Positions 1 through 6,058 of a stretch of 9,334 bases of DNA are shown one piece after another (within the stretch, counting starts at the first letter, position 1; each line of letters begins with the position of its first letter). This stretch comes from Pseudomonadota bacterium (GTDB taxonomy: Bacteria > Pseudomonadota > Gammaproteobacteria > Xanthomonadales > Xanthomonadaceae): the NCBI GenBank assembly GCA_023392975.1, contig JAEWNA010000242.1:1-9334 (forward strand), in the 5' to 3' direction. A model generated the notes under the pieces. That model made no database searches. It was not told the origin of the DNA and saw nothing but the letters and a program-made list of their open reading frames with translations. Position numbers and translations under genes: made by a program.

Positions 1-222
1 TGCAGCGGCCAGTACAAGGGCAAGCCGTTCGTCGGCATCGTCACGCTGTGGAACCTGAAGCCGATGGACGGCGGCTGGGGCGGCGGCAACGGCTACAAGC
101 CGTCCGAAGACCGCAAGTTCAAGGTCAAGTCGGTCAAGCTCAGCGCCGACGGCAACAAGCTGGAAGTCACCGGCTGCGTGATGGTGTTCTGCAAGACGGG
201 GACCTGGGTCCGCGTGCCCTGA
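1..222 (+). CDS. DUF2147 family protein, C-terminal part (5' truncated by window edge)
   Basis: Frame 1 is open from the first base to the TGA at 220-222 and gives 73 residues of the C-terminal half of a DUF2147 protein. It aligns along its whole length with the downstream gene: CSGQ against CKGQ, PFVGIVTLWNLK against PMVGMVIAWGLK, then GGWGGG, a charged strand region, KLEV, and a closing W-x-R. DUF2147 proteins are small secreted or periplasmic beta-rich proteins of unknown function, and the signal peptide would lie outside the window. Unlike its paralog it carries two extra cysteines near the C terminus (GCVMVFCK), which could form a disulfide. A strong hairpin terminator follows 25 bases after the stop, so this gene probably ends its own transcript. 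The family call rests on the alignment with the complete neighbour and recall of the family. Confidence 0.8.
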   Translation, partial: CSGQYKGKPFVGIVTLWNLKPMDGGWGGGNGYKPSEDRKFKVKSVKLSADGNKLEVTGCVMVFCKTGTWVRVP

Positions 223-247
223 TCGCCGCCGCGCATCGCTCCGATCC

Positions 248-284
248 ACGGCCCGGCGCGCGAGCGTCCGGGCCGTTTCTCTCT
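248..284 (+). terminator. Rho-independent terminator after the first DUF2147 gene
   Basis: A perfect 9-base stem pairs 248-256 (ACGGCCCGG) with 268-276 (CCGGGCCGT). Inside it a further CGC (257-259) can pair with GCG (264-266), leaving a GCGA tetraloop of the GNRA type and one bulged T at 267. The stem is followed directly by a pyrimidine run with several T (TTTCTCTCTGT). The T tract is interrupted by C, so efficiency may be moderate. It lies between the stop at 222 and the next start at 305, and separates the two DUF2147 paralogs transcriptionally. Confidence 0.7.
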
Positions 285-304
285 GTCCCGCCCGGAACGC
301 TTCC

Positions 305-748
305 ATGCCGCACGTCTCCGTCCGACTCGCCCTGATCGCACTGTCGCTGCTGCCGGCGCTGGCCCTCGCGCAGGACACTCCGCTCGGCCGCTGGCGCAGC
401 ATCGACGACGCCACCGGCAAGCCCAAGGCGGTGATCGAGATCGCCGACGCCGGCAACGGCACGCTGTCGGCACGGATCGTCAGGATCCTCGACCTCAAGG
501 ACGGCCCGAATCCGCTGTGCGACCACTGCAAGGGCCAGCGCCACGACCAGCCCATGGTCGGCATGGTCATCGCCTGGGGCCTGAAGGCGGGGGACGGCGT
601 CTGGGAAGGGGGGCGGATCATCGATCCCGAGAACGGCAAGGAGTACGCGGTGAAGATGACGCCGGTCGACGGCGGCCGCCGGCTGGAGGTCCGCGGTTTC
701 CTCGGCATCGCGCTGCTGGGCCGCACCCAGGTCTGGCAGCGGGAATAG
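305..748 (+). CDS. DUF2147 family secreted protein
   Basis: A complete 147-residue protein, usual size for DUF2147. Residues 1-22 form a signal peptide (hydrophobic core LALIALSLLPALALA), with likely cleavage before Gln23, so the mature protein should be periplasmic or secreted. The mature part starts with the family pattern GRWRSIDDATGKPKAVIEI, then a C72-x2-C75 pair (CDHC), PMVGMVIAWGLK, and ends LEVRGFLGIALLGRTQVWQRE, which fits the family C terminus. ATG 305 is the only start that gives the signal peptide; the ribosome site (GGAA near 294) is weak. It is a tandem paralog of the truncated gene upstream, from which it is separated by a terminator, so a promoter should lie in roughly 285-304 or read-through must occur. 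I see no clear promoter there. Molecular function of the family is unknown. Confidence 0.85.
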   Translation: MPHVSVRLALIALSLLPALALAQDTPLGRWRSIDDATGKPKAVIEIADAGNGTLSARIVRILDLKDGPNPLCDHCKGQRHDQPMVGMVIAWGLKAGDGVWEGGRIIDPENGKEYAVKMTPVDGGRRLEVRGFLGIALLGRTQVWQRE

Positions 749-780
749 CCGGCACCGGCGGCGGGCGGCTGCGGGGGGCG

Positions 781-789
781 TGCGATAAT
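781..789 (+). promoter_or_regulatory. Candidate extended -10 promoter for metG
   Basis: The motif TGCGATAAT (781-789) is an extended -10 element (TG-n-GATAAT, one mismatch to TATAAT) in otherwise very GC-rich DNA, 32 bases before the metG start. The position expected for a -35 box (about 761-766) is GCGGGC and does not match, which is tolerated in extended -10 promoters. The site would allow metG to be transcribed independently of the DUF2147 gene ending at 748. Assigned by motif and position only. Confidence 0.5.
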
Positions 790-805
790 CGCCGACCGTT
801 CCCCC

Positions 806-809
806 GGAG
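806..809 (+). promoter_or_regulatory. Ribosome binding site of metG
   Basis: GGAG lies 12 bases before ATG 822, a slightly long spacing. No other ATG or GTG in frame gives a better N terminus, and the HLGH motif at residues 24-27 is in the usual place from this start. Confidence 0.5.
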
Positions 810-821
810 TGCGACCCGCCC

Positions 822-2948
822 ATGTCTCCCGCGTCCGACCGACCGCAGGTGCTCGTCACCAACGCCCTGCCCTACGCCAACGGCCAGATCCACCTCGGCC
901 ATCTGGTGGGCTATATCCAGGCCGACATCTGGGTGCGCGCGCGTCGAATGTCCGGGGATACGGTGCACTTCGTCTGCGCCGACGACACCCACGGCACGCC
1001 GATCATGCTCGCGGCCGAGAAGGCCGGGGTCACGCCCGAGGCCTTCATCGCCGACGTGCAGGCCGCGCACGAGCGCGACTTCGCCGCGTTCGGCGTCGCC
1101 TTCGACCATTACGACTCCACCAATTCGGCCGGCAACCGCGCACTGACCGAGGCGATCTACCGGAAGCTCGAAGCCGCCGGCCACATCGGCCGCAAGTCGG
1201 TGCAGCAGTTCTACGATCCGGCCAAGGGCATGTTCCTGCCCGATCGCTACGTGAAGGGCATCTGCCCGAACTGCCACAGCGCCGACCAGTACGGCGACAA
1301 CTGCGAAGTCTGCGGCGCGACCTACGCGCCGACCGACCTCAAGGACCCGCGTTCGGTGATCAGCGGCGCCACGCCGGAGCTGCGCGCATCGGAACACTTC
1401 TTCTTCGAACTCGGCCAGTTCCAGGATTTCCTGCGCGAGTGGCTGTCGGGCGACGTCGCGGTCTCCGGCGTCAAGGCCAAGCTGCAGGAATGGCTCGACG
1501 CCGAAGGCGGCCTGCGCCCGTGGGACATCTCGCGCGACGCGCCGTATTTCGGCTTCGAGATTCCCGGCCAGCCCGGCAAGTATTTCTACGTCTGGCTGGA
1601 CGCACCGATCGGCTACCTCAGCAGCTTCAAGGCGCTGTGCGAAGCGAAGGGGTACGACTTCGATGCCTTCACGCAGGCCGGCAGCCATGCCGAGATGCAC
1701 CACTTCATCGGCAAGGACATCGTCAATTTCCACGGCCTGTTCTGGCCGGCGGTGTTGAAAGGCAGCGGCTTCCGCACGCCGACGAAGCTGCACGTCAACG
1801 GTTATCTGACCGTCGACGGCGCGAAGATGTCGAAGTCGCGCGGCACGTTCGTGATGGCGAAGACCTACATCGACGCCGGTCTGCCGCCGGAGGCGCTGCG
1901 GTATTACTTTGCGGCGAAGTCTTCGGGTGGCGTGGACGACCTCGACCTCAACCTTGGCGACTTCGTTGCCCGGGTCAATAGCGACCTTGTCGGAAAGTAC
2001 GTAAACCTTGCCAGTCGCGCAGCAGGATTTATCTCCAAACACTTTGGGGGAAGGCTAGCCGCCTACGACGAAAAGAAATTTGACGGAGAGAATGGCACTT
2101 CGCCTTCATCGGCCTACTATGCGTGGCACATTGATGACTTGGTGATTGCTCATTTCAAATCCGGGAATTTTGCGGCCGTACTTCGCGAAGTTATGACCGT
2201 TATCGACTACGCAAACCAGCGCTGGGACCAGAAAAAGCCTTGGCATCTTGCGAAAGAGATAGACTCGCCCGAAAAGCGAGAAGAATTGCATTTTGTTTGC
2301 ACGGACGCTCTCTGGGCTTTTTTCATTACAAGCATTTATCTCAAGCCTATCCTGCCTGAACTCGCCAAAAAGGTGGAGAAACTTTTCGGCAGATCACGTC
2401 CACTTGAATTCCGTGATGTGACTTTTCCTCACTACCCCGATCACATTGCGCAGTATGAGCACCTCTTCACCCGAATCGACCCGAAACAGATCGACGCCAT
2501 GACCGAAGCCTCGAAGGAATCGCTGCAGCCCGCCGCCCCCGCCACGCCTGCCAAGAAGCCCGAAACCGCCACGCCCCAAACCGCGGAACCGGCGAAGACC
2601 GACGCCTCGGCGAGCGCCCATATCGGCATCGACGATTTCGCGAAGCTCGACCTGCGCATCGGGAAGGTGCTCGTCTGCGAATTCGTGGAGGGTTCGGACA
2701 AGCTGCTGCGCTTCGAGCTGGATGCCGGCGAACTGGGCAAGCGCCAGATCTTCTCGGGCATCCGCGGCAGCTACGGCGAACCGGAGAAGCTGATCGGCCG
2801 CAACGTGGTGTTCATCGCCAACCTCGCGCCGCGCAAGATGCGCTTCGGCCTGAGCGAAGGGATGATCCTCTCCGCCGGCTTCGACGGCGGCTCGCTCGCG
2901 CTGCTGGATGCCGATGCCGGCGCGCAGCCGGGCATGCCGGTGCGTTGA
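822..2948 (+). CDS. metG: Methionine--tRNA ligase
   Basis: Class I methionyl-tRNA synthetase, cytosolic, charging elongator and initiator tRNA with methionine using ATP. The protein has 708 residues; the E. coli enzyme has about 677. Visible parts are the Rossmann catalytic core with the HIGH-type motif HLGH (24-27), a zinc knuckle with Cys148, Cys151, Cys161 and Cys164, KMSKS (335-339), a helical anticodon-binding domain (about 385-547), an Ala/Pro/Lys-rich linker (about 560-600), and a C-terminal Trbp111-like tRNA-binding/dimerisation domain (about 603-708). Residues corresponding to the E. coli anticodon readers (Asn391, Arg395, Pro460, Trp461) appear as Asn395, Arg399, Pro473 and Trp474. 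The odd point is base composition: the tract of about 1950-2470, covering the anticodon-binding domain, has about 49% G+C and many rare codons, while the flanks are 62-75%. The reading frame is intact and the protein looks functional. Confidence 0.97.
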   Translation: MSPASDRPQVLVTNALPYANGQIHLGHLVGYIQADIWVRARRMSGDTVHFVCADDTHGTPIMLAAEKAGVTPEAFIADVQAAHERDFAAFGVAFDHYDSTNSAGNRALTEAIYRKLEAAGHIGRKSVQQFYDPAKGMFLPDRYVKGICPNCHSADQYGDNCEVCGATYAPTDLKDPRSVISGATPELRASEHFFFELGQFQDFLREWLSGDVAVSGVKAKLQEWLDAEGGLRPWDISRDAPYFGFEIPGQPGKYFYVWLDAPIGYLSSFKALCEAKGYDFDAFTQAGSHAEMHHFIGKDIVNFHGLFWPAVLKGSGFRTPTKLHVNGYLTVDGAKMSKSRGTFVMAKTYIDAGLPPEALRYYFAAKSSGGVDDLDLNLGDFVARVNSDLVGKYVNLASRAAGFISKHFGGRLAAYDEKKFDGENGTSPSSAYYAWHIDDLVIAHFKSGNFAAVLREVMTVIDYANQRWDQKKPWHLAKEIDSPEKREELHFVCTDALWAFFITSIYLKPILPELAKKVEKLFGRSRPLEFRDVTFPHYPDHIAQYEHLFTRIDPKQIDAMTEASKESLQPAAPATPAKKPETATPQTAEPAKTDASASAHIGIDDFAKLDLRIGKVLVCEFVEGSDKLLRFELDAGELGKRQIFSGIRGSYGEPEKLIGRNVVFIANLAPRKMRFGLSEGMILSAGFDGGSLALLDADAGAQPGMPVR
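1950..2470 (+). other. Low-GC, foreign-codon tract inside metG (probable recombinant segment)
   Basis: Counting bases in 1981-2460 gives 235 G+C in 480 (49%). The three 60-base blocks at 1741-1920 have 62-67% and the block 2521-2580 has 75%; the lowest block, 2281-2340, has 38%. Codons hardly used elsewhere in the window cluster here (AGG, CTA, ATA, CGA, AGA, GTA, ACA, TTT, AAA, CTT). The edges fall in highly conserved protein stretches: the region around DDLDLNLGDFVARVNSDLVGKYVN at the 5' side and YEHLFTRIDPKQIDAM at the 3' side. These are natural sites for homologous recombination. No insertion sequence, repeat or frame break flanks it. An assembly chimera is an alternative. Confidence 0.7.
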
Positions 2949-2976
2949 CCTTCCAACGATCCATCCACTGCTGCCA

Positions 2977-2980
2977 GGAG
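2977..2980 (+). promoter_or_regulatory. Ribosome binding site deciding the lipoprotein start
   Basis: GGAG (within CCAGGAG) sits 6 bases before ATG 2987. The open frame also holds an ATG at 2945 overlapping the metG stop, but that start would put 14 polar residues before the lipoprotein signal and has no ribosome site, so 2987 is preferred. Confidence 0.65.
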
Positions 2981-2986
2981 CCTGCC

Positions 2987-3277
2987 ATGAGACACCCCGT
3001 CGCATCGTTCGTCGCCCGCCTCGCCGCAGTCTCGTTGCTGGCGGCCGCTGTCGCCGGCTGCAAGCACGCACCCGCACCGGCGCCGCAGCCCGAACCGCGC
3101 CCGATCGGCGGCGACCGCGATGCGCATGGCTGCCTGACGCCGGCGGGCTACACCTGGTGCGCACGCGATGGCGTCTGCGTCCGTCCGTGGGAGTACGCGA
3201 AAGAGCGCGGCTTCGAGAACACCGCTACCGGCTTCGCCGCCCATTGCCGCATCGAAGGCACGCCTCCCGCGCCGTGA
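2987..3277 (+). CDS. Small lipoprotein with conserved cysteine motif, function unknown
   Basis: A 96-residue protein with a lipoprotein signal peptide: basic start (Arg2, Arg11), hydrophobic core to residue 24, and lipobox VAG-Cys25. Lys at +2 would favour export to the outer membrane under the E. coli Lol rule. A proline-alanine stretch (residues 28-39) precedes a compact region with Cys49, Cys58, Cys64 and Cys87 in the pattern C-x4-GY-x-WC-x5-C-x-RPWE. I remember this cysteine/tryptophan pattern from small bacterial proteins of unknown role but cannot name a Pfam family. Four cysteines in a periplasm-facing domain suggest disulfides. The gene lies 38 bases after metG and its TGA overlaps the GTG start of the RnfB-like gene (GTGA at 3274-3277), so the two are probably translationally coupled. 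Confidence 0.75.
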   Translation: MRHPVASFVARLAAVSLLAAAVAGCKHAPAPAPQPEPRPIGGDRDAHGCLTPAGYTWCARDGVCVRPWEYAKERGFENTATGFAAHCRIEGTPPAP

Positions 3278-3699
3278 ACGACGCGCTCGCCGAACGTCTC
3301 GATCGCCTGCTGCCGCAGACCCAATGCGGCCAGTGCGGCTACGCCGGCTGCCGGCCGTATGCGGAGGCGATGGCGGCCGGCGAGGCCGACGTGGACCGCT
3401 GTCCGCCGGGTGGGGACGAGGGCGCTCGCGCGCTCGCACGTGTGCTCGGCGTGCCCGCGCGCCCGTACGATCGCGCGCGCGGCACGCACGAGGCGACGCC
3501 GCCGGTCGCGGTGGTGGTCGAAGCCGACTGCATCGGCTGCACCAAGTGCATCCAGGCCTGCCCTGTGGACGCCATCATCGGCGCGGCGAAGCACATGCAC
3601 GTCGTCATCGAACCGCTGTGCACCGGCTGCGCGCTGTGCGTGCCGGCCTGCCCGGTCGACTGCATCGTGCTGGCGCCGCCGATGGACGCCGCGGCATGA
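3274..3699 (+). CDS. RnfB/RsxB-like electron transport ferredoxin, lacking the membrane anchor
   Basis: An iron-sulfur protein of 141 residues, related to subunit B of the Rnf/Rsx electron transport complex. The N-terminal cluster region shows Cys18, Cys21, Cys26 and Cys43 (QCGQCGYAGCRPYAEAM, then DRCPPGG), the signature of the RnfB 4Fe-4S domain. Two bacterial ferredoxin motifs follow: Cys86/89/92/96 (CIGCTKCIQACPVDAI) and Cys116/119/122/126 (CTGCALCVPACPVDCI), giving three predicted 4Fe-4S clusters. E. coli RsxB has about 192 residues and an N-terminal hydrophobic anchor; here the protein begins right before the first cluster. The start is GTG 3274, overlapping the upstream stop; earlier in-frame codons read through metG and the lipoprotein. 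The ribosome site is weak (GAAGG near 3254), consistent with coupled translation. No other rnf subunit lies in the window, so the partner and electron route are unknown. Confidence 0.88.
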   Translation: MNDALAERLDRLLPQTQCGQCGYAGCRPYAEAMAAGEADVDRCPPGGDEGARALARVLGVPARPYDRARGTHEATPPVAVVVEADCIGCTKCIQACPVDAIIGAAKHMHVVIEPLCTGCALCVPACPVDCIVLAPPMDAAA

Positions 3700-4400
3700 G
3701 CTATCGCGCACTGGACGCCGCGGCCATCGTCGCGACCGCAGAGCGCCTGAGCGCGCGCATCGGCGAACGCTTCCCCGACTCCGGCCTGTCGAAGGTCGCC
3801 CGCGAAGTCCTGGCGGTGACCCGCGAAACCGACGATCGCATCGCCACGATCCGGCGCCCGCGGGCATCGAACCGGCTGTGGGTGTGGGCGACCATCGTGC
3901 TGGGTGCGGCGTTGATCGTCGCGATGGTCGCCTCGCTGCCGACCACCTCCGGCGAGATCGAGCTGTTCCCGCTGCTGCAGATCGTCGAATCCGGCATCAA
4001 CGACGTGGTCTTCCTCGGCATCGCGGTGGTGTTCCTGCTGTCGCTGGAGGCGCGCAAGCAGCGGCGCGACGCCCTGCGCGCCCTGCACCAGTTGCGCAGC
4101 CTGGCCCACGTCATCGACATGCACCAGTTGACCAAGGACCCGGACCACCTGCTCTCGCCCGACACCGCCACGGCCTCGTCGCCGCGGCGCGAACTGGACC
4201 GCTTCGGACTGTCGCGCTATCTCGACTACTGCAGCGAACTGCTGTCGATCCTGAGCAAGGTCGCCGCCCTCTACGCGCAGGACCTCGACGACCGCGAAGT
4301 GCTGGCCGCGGTCAACGACATCCAGACGCTCACCGCGGGCCTGTCGTCGAAGATCTGGCAGAAGCTGGTCATCCTCGACAACCTGCGCGCCCGCGGCTGA
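3696..4400 (+). CDS. Two-helix membrane protein, function unknown
   Basis: A 234-residue protein I cannot assign to a named family. It starts at ATG 3696, overlapping the TGA of the RnfB-like gene (ATGA), which implies translational coupling. Layout: a mostly helical charged N-terminal region (1-60), a first membrane segment (about 61-81, LWVWATIVLGAALIVAMVASL), a short acidic loop (82-102), a second membrane segment (about 103-117, DVVFLGIAVVFLLSL), then a long cytosolic helical tail (118-234) rich in Arg, Leu and Glu, with possible coiled coil. The positive-inside rule (RRPRASNR before the first segment, EARKQRRDALR after the second) places both termini in the cytoplasm. Because its partner gene encodes an unanchored ferredoxin, it could serve as a membrane dock, but that is speculation. 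It ends the plus-strand operon, converging with the sulfotransferase gene 61 bases away. Confidence 0.8.
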   Translation: MSYRALDAAAIVATAERLSARIGERFPDSGLSKVAREVLAVTRETDDRIATIRRPRASNRLWVWATIVLGAALIVAMVASLPTTSGEIELFPLLQIVESGINDVVFLGIAVVFLLSLEARKQRRDALRALHQLRSLAHVIDMHQLTKDPDHLLSPDTATASSPRRELDRFGLSRYLDYCSELLSILSKVAALYAQDLDDREVLAAVNDIQTLTAGLSSKIWQKLVILDNLRARG

Positions 4401-4470
4401 GCACGGGGCGCGAAAGCACAGATCGCGGACATCCGCAGGAGCCGCGGCCGGCGCCGTCAGGTCACGGCGC
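4386..4470. terminator. Possible hairpins between convergent genes
   Basis: Two inverted repeats lie between the convergent stops at 4400 and 4462. The first pairs 4386-4392 (CGCGCCC) with 4406-4412 (GGGCGCG) across the plus-strand stop. The second pairs 4451-4457 (GCGCCGT) with 4464-4470 (ACGGCGC) around a 6-base loop, across the minus-strand stop. Neither has a T tract on either strand, so they are not classic intrinsic terminators. They may slow polymerase, help Rho-dependent ending or protect 3' ends, or be chance in GC-rich DNA. Confidence 0.3.
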
Positions 4471-6051
4471 GGCGTCGGCAGGGACGGCGATCCCGCCATC
4501 GACCAGCAGGCGTCGCAACGGATCCATCCGCGCACCGTAGCGTCGCCAGCGCCCGATCGAGGCGTCGTTGATCGGCGCGCGCAACTGGACGGCGCTGGCG
4601 GTCGAGATGCTGGCGCGACTCTTTTCCGGCGAGAGGCAGGCGTCGTCCCATTCCAGTCCGCAGGCCGCCAGCAGCCCGCGGGTGAACGGCACCTGCTCCC
4701 GCACCAGGTCCTCGTACTGCACTTCGTGGATCCGCCCCGGCAAACGCGCGCGCCAGAAGTCGATCATCTCCTCGAACAACAGGTAGTAGCGGCCCACGTC
4801 CAGCAGGTCGTAGGAGTAATCGAACCGCGGCATCCCGGGCGCGAACAGCTGGCGGAAATTGCTCAGGCACGCATCCATCGGGTCGCGCTTCACCAGCACG
4901 ATCGTGGCGTTCGGCAGCGCGCGGGCGATGAATCCGAGGAACAGGAAATTGTGCGGCATCTTGTCGACGAACCGCGGCGACGCCCCCGTCGTCGGGCGGG
5001 TGCTGTCGAGATAGCGCTGTCCGAGCCGCGACCAATCCAGCTGCGCGCCCATCAGGACATCGGCGAGCGCCTCGTGGGAACCGGCGCCCAGGCCGACCTC
5101 CCGGCGCAGGGCCACCTCGAAGTTCTCGAGCTCGCCGGCGGACTGGACCTCGGGATGGGCGGACAGCACCCGGTCGATCAGCGTCGTCCCGCTGCGCGGC
5201 ATGCCGAGGACGAAGATCGGTTCGCCGCTCCGGCAGCCGGCTTCCTGCCCGACGCATCCTTCGAATCCGCGCATGAGGGCACGGATGTCCTTCGCGTCCC
5301 TCGCGCTGTCGTAGGCGACATGGCGGCGATAGACCGCCTTGCCGCGAACAAGCTGATCGAACGCCTCGTCGTAACGGCCCACGTCCTCGAACTCCTTCGA
5401 CAAGGCGAGCCGCAGGTGCAGTTCCGCCTCGGGATTCCCGGCCGAGCGCGCGAGCACGTGCCCCAGCTCGTCGATGTGGTTGTTGTCCGGCTTCTGGCGA
5501 CGCAGCTGCGAGCGCAGCAGGAACGCGCGCCAGCTGCGCGGATTCAGCGCGATGCACTGCGCGCACTCACGCTCGGCCGCGTCGAACTGTCCGTCGAACA
5601 TCAACGACGTCGCCAGATTGAAACGATAGCCGGGATTGTCCGGCGCCATCGCCACGGCGCGCGAGAACGCATCGGTCGCCCGGTCGTGGAGGTTGGCCTG
5701 CACGTAGACGACGCCGAACGTCGCGCAGGACGACGGATCCAGCCGCTGCAGCGCCATGCCGGCGTCGGCGACGGCGACCGCATCGCGCCAGAGGCCCGCC
5801 ATGACCAGCGCGCGGGCGAGCTGGGACGCGAGATCGGCCCGCTGCGGCGCCAGTTCGGTGCCTCGCCTCAGATGCAGGATCGCCGCCGGCACGTTCCCGA
5901 GCTGCAGGGCGCTGGCGCCGACGACGAATCGCAATTCCGCATCATCCCGCCCACTGTCGAGCAGGCGCTCGCCCAGGGCGTGCGCCTGCGGCCACTGCCC
6001 GTGGTCGAAGGCGGCCAGGGCGCTGTCGTAGAGCCCCTGCAACGAAGACAC
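4462..6051 (-). CDS. TPR repeat-sulfotransferase fusion protein
   Basis: A 529-residue protein with two parts. Residues 1 to about 250 are tetratricopeptide-like helical repeats (for example AILHLRRGTELAPQRADLASQLARAL, and ATDAFSRAVAMAPDNPGYRFNLATSL). Residues about 275-510 are a PAPS-dependent sulfotransferase domain (Sulfotransfer_3 type). The 5'-phosphosulfate loop is GMPRSGTTL (283-291). The 3'-phosphate region is VLVKRDPMDACLSNFRQLF (385-403), with Arg389 and Ser397 in place. The C-terminal motif is SIGRWRRY (498-505). Such enzymes transfer sulfate from PAPS to an acceptor; the TPR part probably binds it. The acceptor is unknown. No signal peptide is seen, so a cytosolic location is likely. 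It starts with GTG at 6051, only 7 bases after the stop of the TraB/GumN gene, and is the last gene of the minus-strand operon. Confidence 0.9.
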   Translation of the reverse strand: MSSLQGLYDSALAAFDHGQWPQAHALGERLLDSGRDDAELRFVVGASALQLGNVPAAILHLRRGTELAPQRADLASQLARALVMAGLWRDAVAVADAGMALQRLDPSSCATFGVVYVQANLHDRATDAFSRAVAMAPDNPGYRFNLATSLMFDGQFDAAERECAQCIALNPRSWRAFLLRSQLRRQKPDNNHIDELGHVLARSAGNPEAELHLRLALSKEFEDVGRYDEAFDQLVRGKAVYRRHVAYDSARDAKDIRALMRGFEGCVGQEAGCRSGEPIFVLGMPRSGTTLIDRVLSAHPEVQSAGELENFEVALRREVGLGAGSHEALADVLMGAQLDWSRLGQRYLDSTRPTTGASPRFVDKMPHNFLFLGFIARALPNATIVLVKRDPMDACLSNFRQLFAPGMPRFDYSYDLLDVGRYYLLFEEMIDFWRARLPGRIHEVQYEDLVREQVPFTRGLLAACGLEWDDACLSPEKSRASISTASAVQLRAPINDASIGRWRRYGARMDPLRRLLVDGGIAVPADAAP

Positions 6052-6058
6052 GACCGCG

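Noticed and set aside
618..2042. Long open frame (474 codons) on the minus strand inside metG
   Set aside because: Antisense to a certain gene; low-complexity Arg/Val/Ala/Glu composition, no recognisable domain or ribosome site; long antisense frames are common in GC-rich DNA. It ends where the low-GC tract begins, as expected of a GC artefact.
1950..2470. Insertion sequence or inserted element as the cause of the metG low-GC tract
   Set aside because: No terminal repeats or target duplication, no frame change, and the translated tract is normal MetG sequence, so replacement fits and insertion does not.
2908..3273. Upstream extension of the RnfB-like frame
   Set aside because: It reads through the end of metG and the lipoprotein gene out of frame; homology begins only at GTG 3274.
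4424..4435. Short hairpin GCGG-ACAT-CCGC between the convergent genes
   Set aside because: Only four pairs and no T tract; not distinguishable from chance in GC-rich DNA.
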